Source of the DNA: Antilocapra americana
Taxonomy: Eukaryota > Chordata > Mammalia > Artiodactyla > Antilocapridae
Reading direction: 5' to 3'
Length of the DNA: 64,000 bases
Assembly (NCBI GenBank): GCA_007570785.1
Contig: SRVM01048438.1
Coordinates: 1-64,000 of the forward strand
This document shows, one piece after another, positions 11,413-22,600 of the stretch. The translations under genes and the position numbers were made by a program. Position 1 is the first letter of the stretch; each line of letters begins with the position of its first letter. Under the pieces are notes generated by a model, which was not told where the DNA came from, ran no database searches, and saw nothing but the letters and a program-made list of their open reading frames with translations.

Positions 11413-11420
11413 CTCGCGAG
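11413..11420. promoter_or_regulatory. CTCGCGAG palindrome upstream of UPF3A ATG
   Basis: This palindromic octamer lies about 47 bp upstream of the UPF3A start codon. Two further copies lie at 11187-11194 (in exon 1) and 11124-11131 (in intron 1). With flanks it is one base short of the TCTCGCGAGA element bound by BANP at CpG-island promoters. Binding is inferred. Confidence 0.45.
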
Positions 11421-11689
11421 AACTGGGCCGCCCCCGCCGCGGTTCGGCCACGAGTCCCCTCCCCCGCCCCGGGCGCCGGGCCGGGGCGCGCGGGCCGAGC
11501 GGGGCCCGAGCTGCGAGCTGCGCGGGGCGGGCCGAGGGCCTGGGGCCGCGGTCAGCGGGGCCTCGGGGCGCGGGCTTAGCCTCGGCGGGAGCGCTGAACT
11601 GGGCGGGGCCGAGTCTGCCTCCCGCCGAGAAGAAACGCTCCAGAAAAGCACGCGCGCGCTCGACAGTGCAGTTTCTGTGCTCAGCCGTT

Positions 11690-11873
11690 CCCGACGCTGC
11701 AGCCCACGGACTGCAGCCCGCCAGGCTCCTCCGTCGTGTAGCTTTTCAGGCAAGAATACCGGACCCGGTTTCCATTTCCTATTCCAGGGGATCTTCCCGA
11801 CCCAGGGATCCAACCTGCAGTCTCCTGCATTGGCAGGAGGTTCTTCACCACTGTGCCACCTGGGAAGCCCAAT
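11690..11873 (-). mobile_element. Bov SINE upstream of UPF3A
   Basis: This is a reverse-oriented Bov-A/tA element ending CACCTGGGAAGCCC. It sits about 325 bp upstream of the UPF3A ATG, at the edge of the CpG island. Confidence 0.9.
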
Positions 11874-12530
11874 AAAGTGTTCATAGCCTTTTATTCTTTT
11901 CCAAGGAAATCTGAACGTTTCATCAGAGAATAGCAGTTACAGTTTTTTTAAGAAACAGCAAGCAAATGACAGCACAAATCAGCACGTGGCTTTCCCTACG
12001 AAGCAGAATGCATTGTCCCAGAGTTGAGAGAAGAAATTGGCCGCAGAGAAGTTTCATTTCCCCGCCCTCAATGTTCAGGTGTCAGTGACTGGAGTAACTC
12101 AGACGCTCAGCACTCACACATCCGGGCCTTAATGTTTCCAATATAATCTTCACTTACTTTTTGAAGCGCTCAATGGAACAGCAACCATGTTTTCCTTTTA
12201 CAAACATGCAGGCAGAAGTACTTTTGGTTAGAATAATTCATATAGATGTTGATTTTTAAATGCCATATTTTTTCATATTTTCGACTTAATCATGTTGACT
12301 ATATTTTTCATTCATAGCACCTTCCCAGTACTTCAAGTACAAACGAGAATGGAGTAACTGAGGTATTAAAGAGATTAGGGGAGTCGATGGCAGCCACTGG
12401 GAGTAACTCAGTTTTAACTCAATCCAGTTTAACTTTATCCAGGTTTAACTCAATCCAGTCTTTTATCCCTGAACCACTTGCTACCTATGAACCAACTCGA
12501 AATGTGTCATTTTATTTTGGGTTGAGCTGG
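11874..12530. other. intergenic sequence between UPF3A and CDC16, unclassified
   Basis: I see no gene. A short repeated GTTTAACTCAATCCAG motif occurs near 12410-12460. Confidence 0.5.
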
Positions 12531-12741
12531 GCTTTCCTGTGCACAGGGCTCACCATGCATGGGCTTCTCTGGTTGAGCACCAGCTCTAGGATTCAGTAGT
12601 TGCAGCCCCCTGGCTCTAGAGCACAGCCTCAGTAGTTGTGATGCACAGGCTTAGTTGCCCTGTGGCATGTGGGATCTTCCAGGGCCAGGGATCAAACCCG
12701 TGCCCCTGCATTCTTAACCACTGCAGCACCAGGGAAGCCCA
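12530..12741 (-). mobile_element. CHR-type SINE
   Basis: The plus strand reads GGCATGTGGGATCTTCCAGG, then GGATCAAACCCGTGCCCC, ending CACCAGGGAAGCCC. It is reverse oriented. Confidence 0.8.
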
Positions 12742-12904
12742 GAAATGTCTCATTTTAAATGAGCTAAAAAACTGAAAAAAAACACAGTTCCAAAACCAAG
12801 TTCTCAAAAACTTGCCCCAGAAAGGGGGCAAGGCGGCGTTTTCATTATTTCATAAAATCTAAAGAAATCCTATGTTTGTACACATGTACAAATGCACACA
12901 CATG

Positions 12905-13320
12905 TATGCATTTATGGATGTGAGTTGGACTATAAAGAAAGCTGAATGCTGAAGAATTGATGCTTTTGAACTGTAGTGTTGGAGAAAACTCTTAAGAGTC
13001 CCTTGGACTGCAAGGAGGTCTAGCCAATCCAACCTAAAGGAAATCAGTCCTGAATATTCATTGAAAGGACGGATGCTGAAGCTGAAACTCCAATACTTTG
13101 GCCACCTGATGCAAAGAACTGACTCACTGCAAAAGACGCTGATGCTGGGAAAGATTGAAGGCAGGAGGAAAAGGGGACAACAGAGGAAGAGATGGTTGGA
13201 TGGCATCACCAACTCGATGGACATGAGTTTGAGCAAGTTCCAGAAGTTGGTGATGGACAGGGAAACCTGGCACGCGGATCGCAAAGAATTGGACACGACT
13301 GAGCAACTGAACTGAACTGA
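12905..13320 (+). mobile_element. BovB 3' fragment
   Basis: It shows BovB C-terminal reverse-transcriptase-ORF sequence (for example [36 protein letters not shown]) and then the 3' end GACTGAGCAACTGAACTGAA. It is 5' truncated and broken. A possible short target duplication (AAATCCTAT / GAATCCTAT) flanks it. Confidence 0.9.
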
Positions 13321-13409
13321 AAGGAATCCTATAGGAATAAACTGATGAAGTTGCACACCCTAGATCAACAGTTTCCTTGTCCGTTTCCAGTCAACTCTGT
13401 GACAAACTG

Positions 13410-13708
13410 AAAGTGAAAGCTGCTTAGTTGTGTCTGACTCTTTGCGACCAGTCCATGGAATTCTCCAGGCCAGAATACTGGAGTGAATAGCCTTTCCATT
13501 CTCCAGGGGATCTTCCCAACCCAGGGATCAAACCCAGGTCTCCCACATTGCAGGCTGATTCTTTACCAGCTGAGCCACCAGGGAAGCCCAAGAATACTGG
13601 AGTGGGTAGCCTATCCCTTTTCCATCAGATTTTTCCAACCCAGGAATCAAACCAGGGTCTCTCGCATTGCAGGCGGATTCTTTACCAACTGTGCTATGAG
13701 GGAAGCCA
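13410..13708 (-). mobile_element. Bov-A2 dimeric SINE
   Basis: Two Bov-A-type monomers lie in a row. The first ends CACCAGGGAAGCCC near 13589 and the second ends near 13708. Both are reverse oriented, the dimer arrangement of Bov-A2. Confidence 0.85.
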
Positions 13709-16290
13709 AGGAAAATGCAGCTGTCAGGTAAGATAGTTAATTATAACGAGGGTGGAAGGTAGGGGCAGAATGGGTTGATGGTGAGAAATGGCAGAATTTT
13801 AGAATTCATGTTTGCATAATGAAATTATTCTTACATAAAATTTTATAATACAAATTTCAAGACAGTGAATGATACACACTTGTAAATCGTTTGATTTTAC
13901 ATGAAAAAAAAAGTATGGCTCAAAGAAAATCTAGCTTCCTACACATTACCAAGCATGTTTTGTTTAAAATACACACATACAACTACATCCAAAACAAAAG
14001 CAGTATTACATAATCTCCAAATGTCAAGAGAACTCAGCCCTAACTGAACACTCCACCCATGAACATGGTCCTGGTCACAGGAAGGGTTACATTTCGCTCC
14101 AGAACACAGTCTAATGGATGGATGACAGCAGCTTAAAGTAACTGGTGATCAGTACACTCTTACTTTTCTTCAAAGATGACAGCACGGTCACTTTAAAGTT
14201 GGCAAGAAGGCTGATTTTTTAGGAAACAAGGCATTACTATGAGATACTAGAGATCTGAGTCATAACAGAAAAGTCCTTGGCAGAACAATTACTCATTACT
14301 TTTTTTTTTTTTTGACACTTTCTGAAGACTAAACACCGATATTAAACTTCTGCTGATGTGGAAAATGGCTTAGTCAAATGTCTTGAAGCTCTCGTCTTAA
14401 AGAACTGTCAAGCAGGTCATGGCTTAATTATGAGGTGTTCCCTTTTCCAAAAAACTAAAAAAATAACACCACATGATCAGTGAAGAAACTAAATGAAGCA
14501 GTGTTATCATCATGGGCAAAATAAATGTGCAAAAGTATTAATACCTTAATTTTTATTTATTTTAAAAGTGACTATTTTAAGTTGTCATCTGATTTTCTAG
14601 CCCAGCTACAGGAAGCAGGGACAGGGAACATAAAACCATACATATGTGACGCCTGATGGAGACAGAAGACTCAAGAGCACACAAGTCCAGACACAACAGG
14701 CAGTGGCTGGCGTGCAGTATGCGGAGCTGAGACGGGGATAGGGCCTGGGTGCTGCCCTGCCTCACTCGCTGTGCTCAGATTCCTTGTCTGTACCAAGTCT
14801 CACTTCAAAGACTTACTGGAGTTCACACGTGAGGCCTCGAGAAACGAGAGCTACTGTATTTCTAACCCTTAAAAAGGTAGAAACATGTAAGACTACATTT
14901 TAGATTAAGATAAAAAGTTTCATTGTTTAAGGGAGAATATTAGATGCTTGGAAAATTCATTTCTATACAATACCTTATTTATTAATGATGCTGTAAATAA
15001 ATGTCTTAGAATGAAACATTTTTCTATGAAAAAATAGGATAATGTGCCTGATGTCAGGTTGAGAGCTTGAAAGAAAGGATTGTAACAAAGGACCTAATCC
15101 CATCACTTTATTAGAATGACAGAGTTGTTCTCTGCTTATATAGTTATCATCTATTTAACAGCAAGATTTCTTATTTTGAAAAATTCAATGAATTCTTAAA
15201 TACATTTAAAGATTAGAGATCTAGTAAAATTCTTGTATAAACTTTTTAAAGACAATTTTAACATGTCTTTCACAGAATAAATCACTTGCCAATGTGTGAA
15301 GCTGTAAGAGAATTTCTTGCCCCCACAAATGTGGTCTATCATTTTGATCAGTTCTGCCACAACTGATCCACATTCCTGGGCAAGACAGTTATCTAAGCTA
15401 CGACACACTGAGATGACACCCCTGGAGAAAAGCAGCTCCAGAACTAAGACTCCCGAATCAGGGCAGGCTCTGGCCCTGAGGACTGTATGTGGCTGTACAC
15501 GACTGCCTGGAGAATGGCTCTCAGACATACACCAACAAACCGAATAAACCAGATTAAATGGACAAGTTCCTGGAAACATACAAGCTCCGAACACTGATTC
15601 AAGAAACAGTTGTAACAAGCAAGGACTCTGACAGTCTTCAAAACCCCTCCAACACAGAAGGGTGCACAAGCAGAGGGCTTCACTGACGAATCCCACCGAA
15701 CGCTGAAAGAATCAACACCAGTTCTCAAACACGGCGAAGCCCTGAAGGCTTGTCTCAGGACTGCAGGGTAGTGCAGCCTATGAAGAACTACCAGCAGAAC
15801 AAAGGGAAACCCTGCAAGTCCCGACACAAAGGAGTCAAAAGTGGCCCTGTATACTGATCCCTATGTTGTCTGTTTCTCTGCAGCAGCTAAGACAGTGAGC
15901 CTAAGTCCACCAGAGCCAAACCAAAATTTCCACATGCAGCTGTTTACATTGTAGCCCAAACAAGTGTATTTTCAGTCATTTAGAGCCCGCCCATTTTGCA
16001 TACTCCTCAGAACTACACCCAGCATCTTGAAGCTGTAAATAAGACAAACCTGGGGCCGTGAAGACCCCCAGGCCTCCTGCACTTTGCACTTCTGTGCCTA
16101 GAGATTCCCGCATGCTGCCACCTCCCTGGAAGGACCCTCCCTCTGCCCCAGGAGGTCCGTGGCCCTCCCCTTCTGGGTGGTGGGCCATGCTGCTGTCTCA
16201 GGAAGCCTCGACGCATTCTTGCAACCTGTCAGAACAGAGCTCAAATAAAGCTACCCCCAATAAAGCATGCAACTGACATTTCTAGTCATC
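13709..16290. other. intergenic sequence, no gene recognised
   Basis: This is unique-looking or strongly diverged DNA. The 166-codon minus-strand frame near 15196-15696 has no recognisable domain and no splice context, so I treat it as chance. Confidence 0.5.
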
Positions 16291-16379
16291 TTTTCCTTGA
16301 ACAGCTCCAAAATCCCAGAGCCCATTAAAACTGAACAGCTCCAAAATCCTAGAACTCCCTAAAACTGATTCCCCACCCC

Positions 16380-18110
16380 CCTCAAAAAAAAGCATTTGAC
16401 AAAATCAGCACCTTTTCCTGATTAAACAAAACACTCAATAAACTAGGAAATAGAAGAGAACCTCTCCAACAGTATGGAAGACTAAAAGCTTTTCTCTTAA
16501 GACCAGGAATGCCTACTTCTGCCACTTCTATTCAATAAAATACTGGGATTCTAACCAGAGCAGTTATGCAAGGGAAAGAAAATGAATCCAAATTGGAAAG
16601 GAAAAAGTAAAACTATCTCTATTTGCAGAAGACATGATCCTATTGTGTAGAAAATTCTAACAAACGAATATACACACACAATTATTAAAGCTAAGAAACA
16701 AGTTCAGGATACAAAGTCAACAAACAAAACCCAGTTATTTCTATACACTAGGAATGATACAATCCAAAAGGGAAACTAAGAAAACAATTCCATTCACAAT
16801 AGTATTATAAAGAATAAAATAATTAGGAATAAATTTATCCAAGAAAGTGAAAGACAACGAAAACTGGAAAACATCCTTAAAAGACATTAAAGACAAATAA
16901 ATAAAAGCACATCCTATGTTTACGGGTTAGACATAATACAGTTAAATCCCTATCAAATTCCCAATGGCTTTTCTTTCCAGAAATGGAAAAAAAAAATCTA
17001 AAATTAATATGGAAATTCAACAATCTATAACAAGTAAAACCACCCTGAAAAAGAACAAAGTTGTAGGACTCAAACTTCCCCATTTCAAAATTTACTACAA
17101 AGCAACAGTTAACAACACAGTGGTACTAGCACAAGGATATACATATGGACCGATGGAAGAGAATTCAGAGCCCAGAAATAATTCCTTACATTTATCATCA
17201 ATTCAACCCTAACCCTAACCTATTTTAAAGTGAGCAAAGTATCTGAATAGACATCTCTCCAAAGAAGATATAAAATGGCCAATAAGCACAGGTACCCAAT
17301 CCGCATCACTAGTCACTAGGGAAAGGCAAAGCAGCCAAAATGAAGTAGCACTTCCACCTACCATGGGGCTAGAGCAGAAACTCACTGGTGAGGATGCAGA
17401 AACCGGAACCCCTGTGCCCTGGTGGTGGTGGGGTAAAGTGGTACAGGAGCCGTGAAGCCTGCTGCCTCTCAACCAGTGTCATCACACGACTAGCAATTCT
17501 ACACCTAGGCATATACCCAAAGGACTGAAAATAGGGACTCAGACAATCACACAGCCATGTGAACAGCGACATTATTCACGATAGGCAAAAGACAACATCC
17601 CAAACAGCCATCAACAGATGAATGCAGTGAATATACACATAATGGAATGTTCAGCGGTAAAAAGGAACAAAGTTCTAATAAAAGCTATGATATGGATAAT
17701 CCTTGAAAATATTATGCTAGTAAAAAAAAAAAAAGACACAAAAGGACAAATATTTTATGATTCCACTTACATGAAATTATCCAGAATAGGCAAATTCAGA
17801 GGTAGAAACTAGATCAGAGGTTACCAGGGGATGTTGAGCGCTGAGTCTCTCAGTCGTGTCTGACTCTGCAACCCCAGGCTTCTCTGACCATGGACTATTC
17901 CAGGGAAGAATATTGGAGTGGGTTGCCATTTCCTCCTCCAGGGGGTCTTCCCAACCCAGGGATGGAACCCACATTTCCTGCATCTGTGGATTCTTTACCA
18001 CTATGCCACCAAGAGACTGTAGGGAGTTAACTGCTTAGTGGCCAGTTTCTGTTTGGAGTGATGGAAAAAAGCTGGAAATAAACGCCACTAATTATACACT
18101 TGAAAATGAA
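16380..18110 (+). mobile_element. L1 LINE 3' portion, interrupted by a SINE
   Basis: ORF2-derived text is visible (GCATTTGACAAAATCAGCACC, TATTTGCAGAAGACATGATC) and continues into L1 3' sequence. It is full of stops and small deletions. A Bov SINE at 17842-18015 splits it. Confidence 0.8.
17842..18015 (-). mobile_element. Bov SINE nested in L1
   Basis: This is a reverse-oriented Bov SINE (GTCGTGTCTGACTCTGCAACC to GCCACCAAGAGACT) inserted inside the older L1. Confidence 0.88.
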
Positions 18111-18299
18111 TAAAAGGACCACTACCTATCCCCATATGCACACATTCTTTACAGAAAAATGGGAGAGAAAGCAGAGTTCCCATGTATCAACTGCTCCTCC
18201 CAATCCCAGATCCCTATCTTGCATTAACATGATAGCTGTTACCAAGAGTGATGCATTAGTGTTCAAGTCCATAATTTATGTTACATATATTTTACCAAA

Positions 18300-19135
18300 A
18301 TAAAGGAAAATCCATAAGAAAAAAACAAATGGGTTGGGGCACGTGACAAGGTCATAGGGCCAAGCTGAGAGAGTCCCAACGGCCAAAGCTGAAACAACTG
18401 AAACTACAAATAACATTAGTATAGAATTATAGCCAAAAACAGAAAATACGTTTACACGAGTCAGTGCTAATAAATGAATGGGATCAATACATAAAATGAA
18501 TAAACAGAAGAAAAGAGATGAAACCACCATCCACCTCAGGGGATGGAGCTTAACTTAAACCCTGTGTCCAAGGAGGGTAGACTGTACTTAATGATTCGTT
18601 TCAGAAGTGTGGAAAAGGGAGAACAATGACTTTTCAGAGGGGAAACCTGGCAGGCTCCAATGCCACCAGTGATCAGGTCCACACCTCCTGTAAGTCACGC
18701 TGACAACATGCACCCCTGACACATGATAAGCAAGGCTTCTCACACCTCAAACCCAAAGCTCTAGTCCAATCAAGAGAAATGCTTGAAACAAACCCAAACT
18801 GAAGGAAATTCTACAAAACATCTGCCGAATCCTCTTCAAAACTGTCCAGGTCATGAAAGACAAGGTCTGAGACACCGCGACAGCCCCGGAGCCTAGGAGA
18901 TGAGACAGCCCAGGCCCCAAGGGCAGGTGCGGAAACAGGACACTCACAGGGAACTGGTGAGATCTACAACACCTGGGGCTTGGTGACTGGAGACCACGGC
19001 AGATCTCTTAAGTTCTGACGAAGTCCCACAGCCTCTGAGGTGTTGACAATATGGGAACTGGGTGAGGACATATGGGAGCTCTTGGTGCTAGCTTTGTAGA
19101 TTTTCTGTAAGTTCAGAATTAGCCCCAAATAAGTC
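18300..19135 (+). mobile_element. L1M-type 3' end next to CDC16 3' UTR
   Basis: The diverged L1 3' sequence includes AAGGTCATAGGG, CAAACCCAAACTGAAGG, GGTCATGAAAGACAAGG and the terminal TCAGAATTAGCCCCAAATAA. It is convergent with CDC16 and ends about 35 bp from the CDC16 AATAAA. Confidence 0.7.
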
Positions 19136-19168
19136 TGTTGAAAAAAGACATAGAGATGGTTTACCTTC

Positions 19169-19174
19169 TTTATT
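19169..19174 (-). terminator. CDC16: CDC16 polyadenylation signal AATAAA
   Basis: This is the only AATAAA or ATTAAA found on the minus strand between the stop codon and the L1 remnant. It lies about 200 nt past the stop and is followed within 30 nt by a U-rich stretch, so cleavage near 19140-19160 is likely. Confidence 0.65.
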
Positions 19175-19370
19175 TCACTTTGCATTACTATTTTGTAGAT
19201 TCAGAAAACATCTGTTGCAAAAGTGTACAATCCCATCTCTTAAGGCAGGTACCCACTCCTAAAGCAGAGGTGGGGTCCGGATGCATGCTGAGAGACTGGG
19301 AATGTCTAAGACAAGGGTGAGAGGAAAGAGCCTTACTCTAAGACCAAGGGGAACTGGGACTAGTCTGGAC

Positions 19371-19630
19371 TCATGTACTGTGGTCTGACATGGACGTCTC
19401 TAACATCATGTCACTTTCATTCATTTCAATTTCAAAGGTTTCTTCCAAGGAAGGTCTGGAATCTGGAGTTTTCCTTGAGGTTTCTAGTGGTGCAAGCCCT
19501 GCTTCTTCCACAGTCTGTTTTTCTACTTCAAATTCCCTGAAATCCCATGGAGGTGAAATAATGTTTTTTAATGTCTTCATTGTATGCACATCGAAATCGT
19601 AACATTTTAGTTTGTCTTTGATGTCTGCTC
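19371..19630 (-). CDS. CDC16: CDC16 exon 18 coding part and stop
   Basis: It encodes ADIKDKLKCYDFDVHTMKTL... to the C-terminus SMSDHST and TGA at 19373-19371. The tail (EETFEIEMNESDMMLETSM) is acidic. The acceptor is TTTTAG. Confidence 0.97.
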
Positions 19631-22600
19631 CTAAAAAGACAGATACACCACAGTAAGAACAAAACAGAAAGTCTCGTTTGTCATTCCCAACAACACATAA
19701 CACCACTCTATCATCTGGGTCGCATGTCCTTGTAACAGCACATGCACAGCTAGGAATATAAACAGTCCCGTGTCTCTCTGCCCCGTGGATCTTTACGATG
19801 AAGGAAGACTATGGGGCAGGCTCCCAGCAGCACAGGCAGGCTCAGCTCCAGGGCTTCGGCAGCCGCCTCCTACCCCAAAGGGAGTCAGCACCAACAGGAG
19901 CCTGTGGGCAGGGCCGCCTAGCAGCTGCAGGCGAAGAACTCCCGGCTGGCGCTCGGCCCGAGTACAGTCACGAGTCTCAGGCACAGAGAAACACACTGAT
20001 TTTCCACACATCAAAATGGTAAGAATAATGGATGGGCCACAGAGAGGCCCAGCTCTATCAGGGCTTCCCGGGTGGCACTAGTGGTAAAGAATCTGCCTGC
20101 CAATGCAGGGGAACTAAGGGACATTGGCTCGATCCCTGGGTCGGGAAGATCCCCTGGAGGAGGAAATGGCAACCCACTCCAGCATTCTTGCCTGGGAAAC
20201 CCCATGGACAGAGAGTCCTGGCCGGTTGCTCCAAGGGGCCACAGAGTCGGACACGACTGCAGTGACTTAGCACAGGTTCGACTGTCCTGACGAGAACAAG
20301 ACGACAGTTCTTACAGACTTCAGACTAATAGCTTTCAGTAATAGATGTCTTGACAGATAACACGCAAGTCTGCTACAGATAAAACAGTACAGCATGGCAA
20401 TTACAACTGATACCGTTTTACATATCAGAGCTGCTGAGAGTATGCTGTGTAAGTTCTCATTTCAAGAAAAAAATTTTTCTGTTGTGACAGATACTACCTA
20501 GACCTACTGTGGTGGTGATTTTACAGTGCAGATATTAAATCATCATGCTGTACACCCAAATCTAACGTAACACTGTATGTCCAATAAAATATGTAATGAA
20601 CCACCTTAGAAATCTCCTTTGCAAGACTGCAATGAGGACAGGCAAACATCCATCTTACTCAGTAATGGGTCTCTACACCTTTTTTTTTAAAAAGTTTTCG
20701 TTCATACATTTATTCTGGGCTGTGCTGAGTCCTCACTGCGGCACAGGCTCTTCTCTGGTTGTGGAGAGCACGCCTCTCACTGCAGTGGATGTGGTGGACG
20801 GTGGGCTCTGGGAGCACAGGCCTCAGGAGGCGTGGCTCCCGAGTGCTAGAGCACCAGCTCGGTCGTTGTGGCGCACGGACTTAGGGGCTCCGCGGCATGT
20901 GGGACCTTCCTGGATCAGGGACTGAACCCATGACTCGTGATGAGAAGGATGTGATGGAAATGATTTTGGGTAATTTGTAGCCTTCAGGGGGCCCTGAAAC
21001 TTTAGTTCTCCCTCAGGCCCTGAGACCACCATGCCATAAAGAAGCCTGGGTTAAAGACCCACGGAGGGGCCCAGCTCTGTAGGGGAGGTTCCCCTGCGCC
21101 TGACGCCATCGCAGACCACCAGCCCTGCCCAGTGAAGGGCCAGCACACGGGCTGCCAGCCGACCTGCAGGGCCGTGGGGATGGCACCTCTGCTGGCCAGG
21201 GCGGCCCGCTGGGCAGGCCTGCTTCACTTCAGTAGGTGTGCTGTTAAATGGCTCTCCAGAGTCTGATCTGTCTATAACCCAGCAACACCATCACCAACCC
21301 CAGGCACTATCAGGCTCTGTTTCTCTTAGCCGTTCTGGCAGGTCTACAGTGACACCTCGTCATGGCCTTCACTCGCCCCCCTGATAAGTGACGACGCTGA
21401 GCAGCTTCATCTGCTTGTGATTCTCTGAGTGTCCTCTTAGGTGAGATGCCTATTCAAGCGTTTTGCCCACTTTTGATGACATTTTTTCTTATTGTAGGAT
21501 TATGTGTAGGGTTTTTTGTATTCTAGACAAGTTTGTTTATGAGTGTATGTATTGTAAGGGACTTCTCTTGGTCTATAACGTGCCGTTTGCTCTCAAGTGT
21601 TTAAGTTTATTGAAGCCTAATTTAACATTTTTTCTTCTTAGGCTTTTATATTCTGTTAACAGATGTCTTCGCCGTCCCCAAGATCTCAGGATGTAACCTC
21701 ACTGCAATATTCTTTCCTTTACAATGTTCCTGATTAAGCGAGTACAACTCCGTACCAACTGACCTTTGCAGCTCTTGCTGTTGTTCACTCACTAAGCCAT
21801 GTCCAACTCTTTGTGACCCATGAAGTGAAGCACGCCAGGCTTCTCTGTCCATCACTATTTCCCTGAGTTTCCTCAAACTCATGTCCATTGAGTAAGTAAT
21901 GCCATCCAAGCATCTCATCCTCTGTCACCCTCTTCTCCTCTTGCCCTCAATTTTTCCCAGCATCAGGATCTTTTCCAACAACTCCATACCAACTTACCTT
22001 ATGACTTGCTAATCATTTATAAAAATTTAAAGAATTACATAGCGTTGAAATGTGAACATAAGCCAATCTAACAGTCCATTGAAGTGCCAAGATTAACATG
22101 CTATACTCTGCACTGTAAAATAGTAAAGCATTTACTTATTAGAAAAATTGCTCGAGATTTTTTCAGTTATGCAAATAGATTGATTCTTGTATATCACACA
22201 TATTCTAAAATGGTATTTTGCATATAGCAAGTACTCAACTTTAAAGTGAATGGATATGTAGAAAGCAAAAGGGAGGTTGCTCAGTCGTGTCCAACTCTGT
22301 GAGACCCAGTGGACTGTAGCCCACAAGGCTTCTCCATCCATGGGATTTTCCAGGCAAGAGTACCGGAGTGGGCTGCCATTTCCTTCTCCTGGGTTGGGGA
22401 TCTTCCCAACCCAGGGATCGAAGCCAGGTCTCCTGCATTACAGGCAGACGCTTTACCCTCTGAGCCACTAGGGAAACCATAAATCATTAATCCCCACATG
22501 CTGTTCCACTGAAATAAATGGAGTTTCTTCATATTACTATAGCAAGAAAGATCAGACAAATAAACTCAGAACTTTACATGAGAATTTCAGAAACCTAAAC

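Larger units (their letters stand above)
10740..11660. promoter_or_regulatory. CpG island at UPF3A 5' end
   Basis: This tract is dense in CpG and GC boxes and covers UPF3A exon 1, its upstream flank and the first part of intron 1. It lacks an obvious TATA box, as expected for a housekeeping promoter. A BovB fragment ends at its intronic side and a Bov SINE begins at its upstream side, so both edges abut retroelements. Confidence 0.85.

Noticed and set aside
10876..11886. 336-codon plus-strand frame across the UPF3A CpG island
   Set aside because: Its length comes from the lack of A/T-rich stop codons in CpG-island DNA. It is antisense to exon 1, rich in Pro/Arg/Gly/Ala, and ends inside a SINE.
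15196..15696. 166-codon minus-strand frame between UPF3A and CDC16
   Set aside because: It is Cys/Leu-rich and low in charge, with no family resemblance and no nearby splice or promoter signals.
17205..17220. Telomere-like CCCTAACCCTAACC
   Set aside because: There are only about two and a half units, inside L1-derived sequence, so this is too short to be an interstitial telomere.
20062..22480. tRNA-like A and B boxes
   Set aside because: They belong to tRNA-derived SINEs (Bov-tA, CHR). No intact tRNA gene was found.
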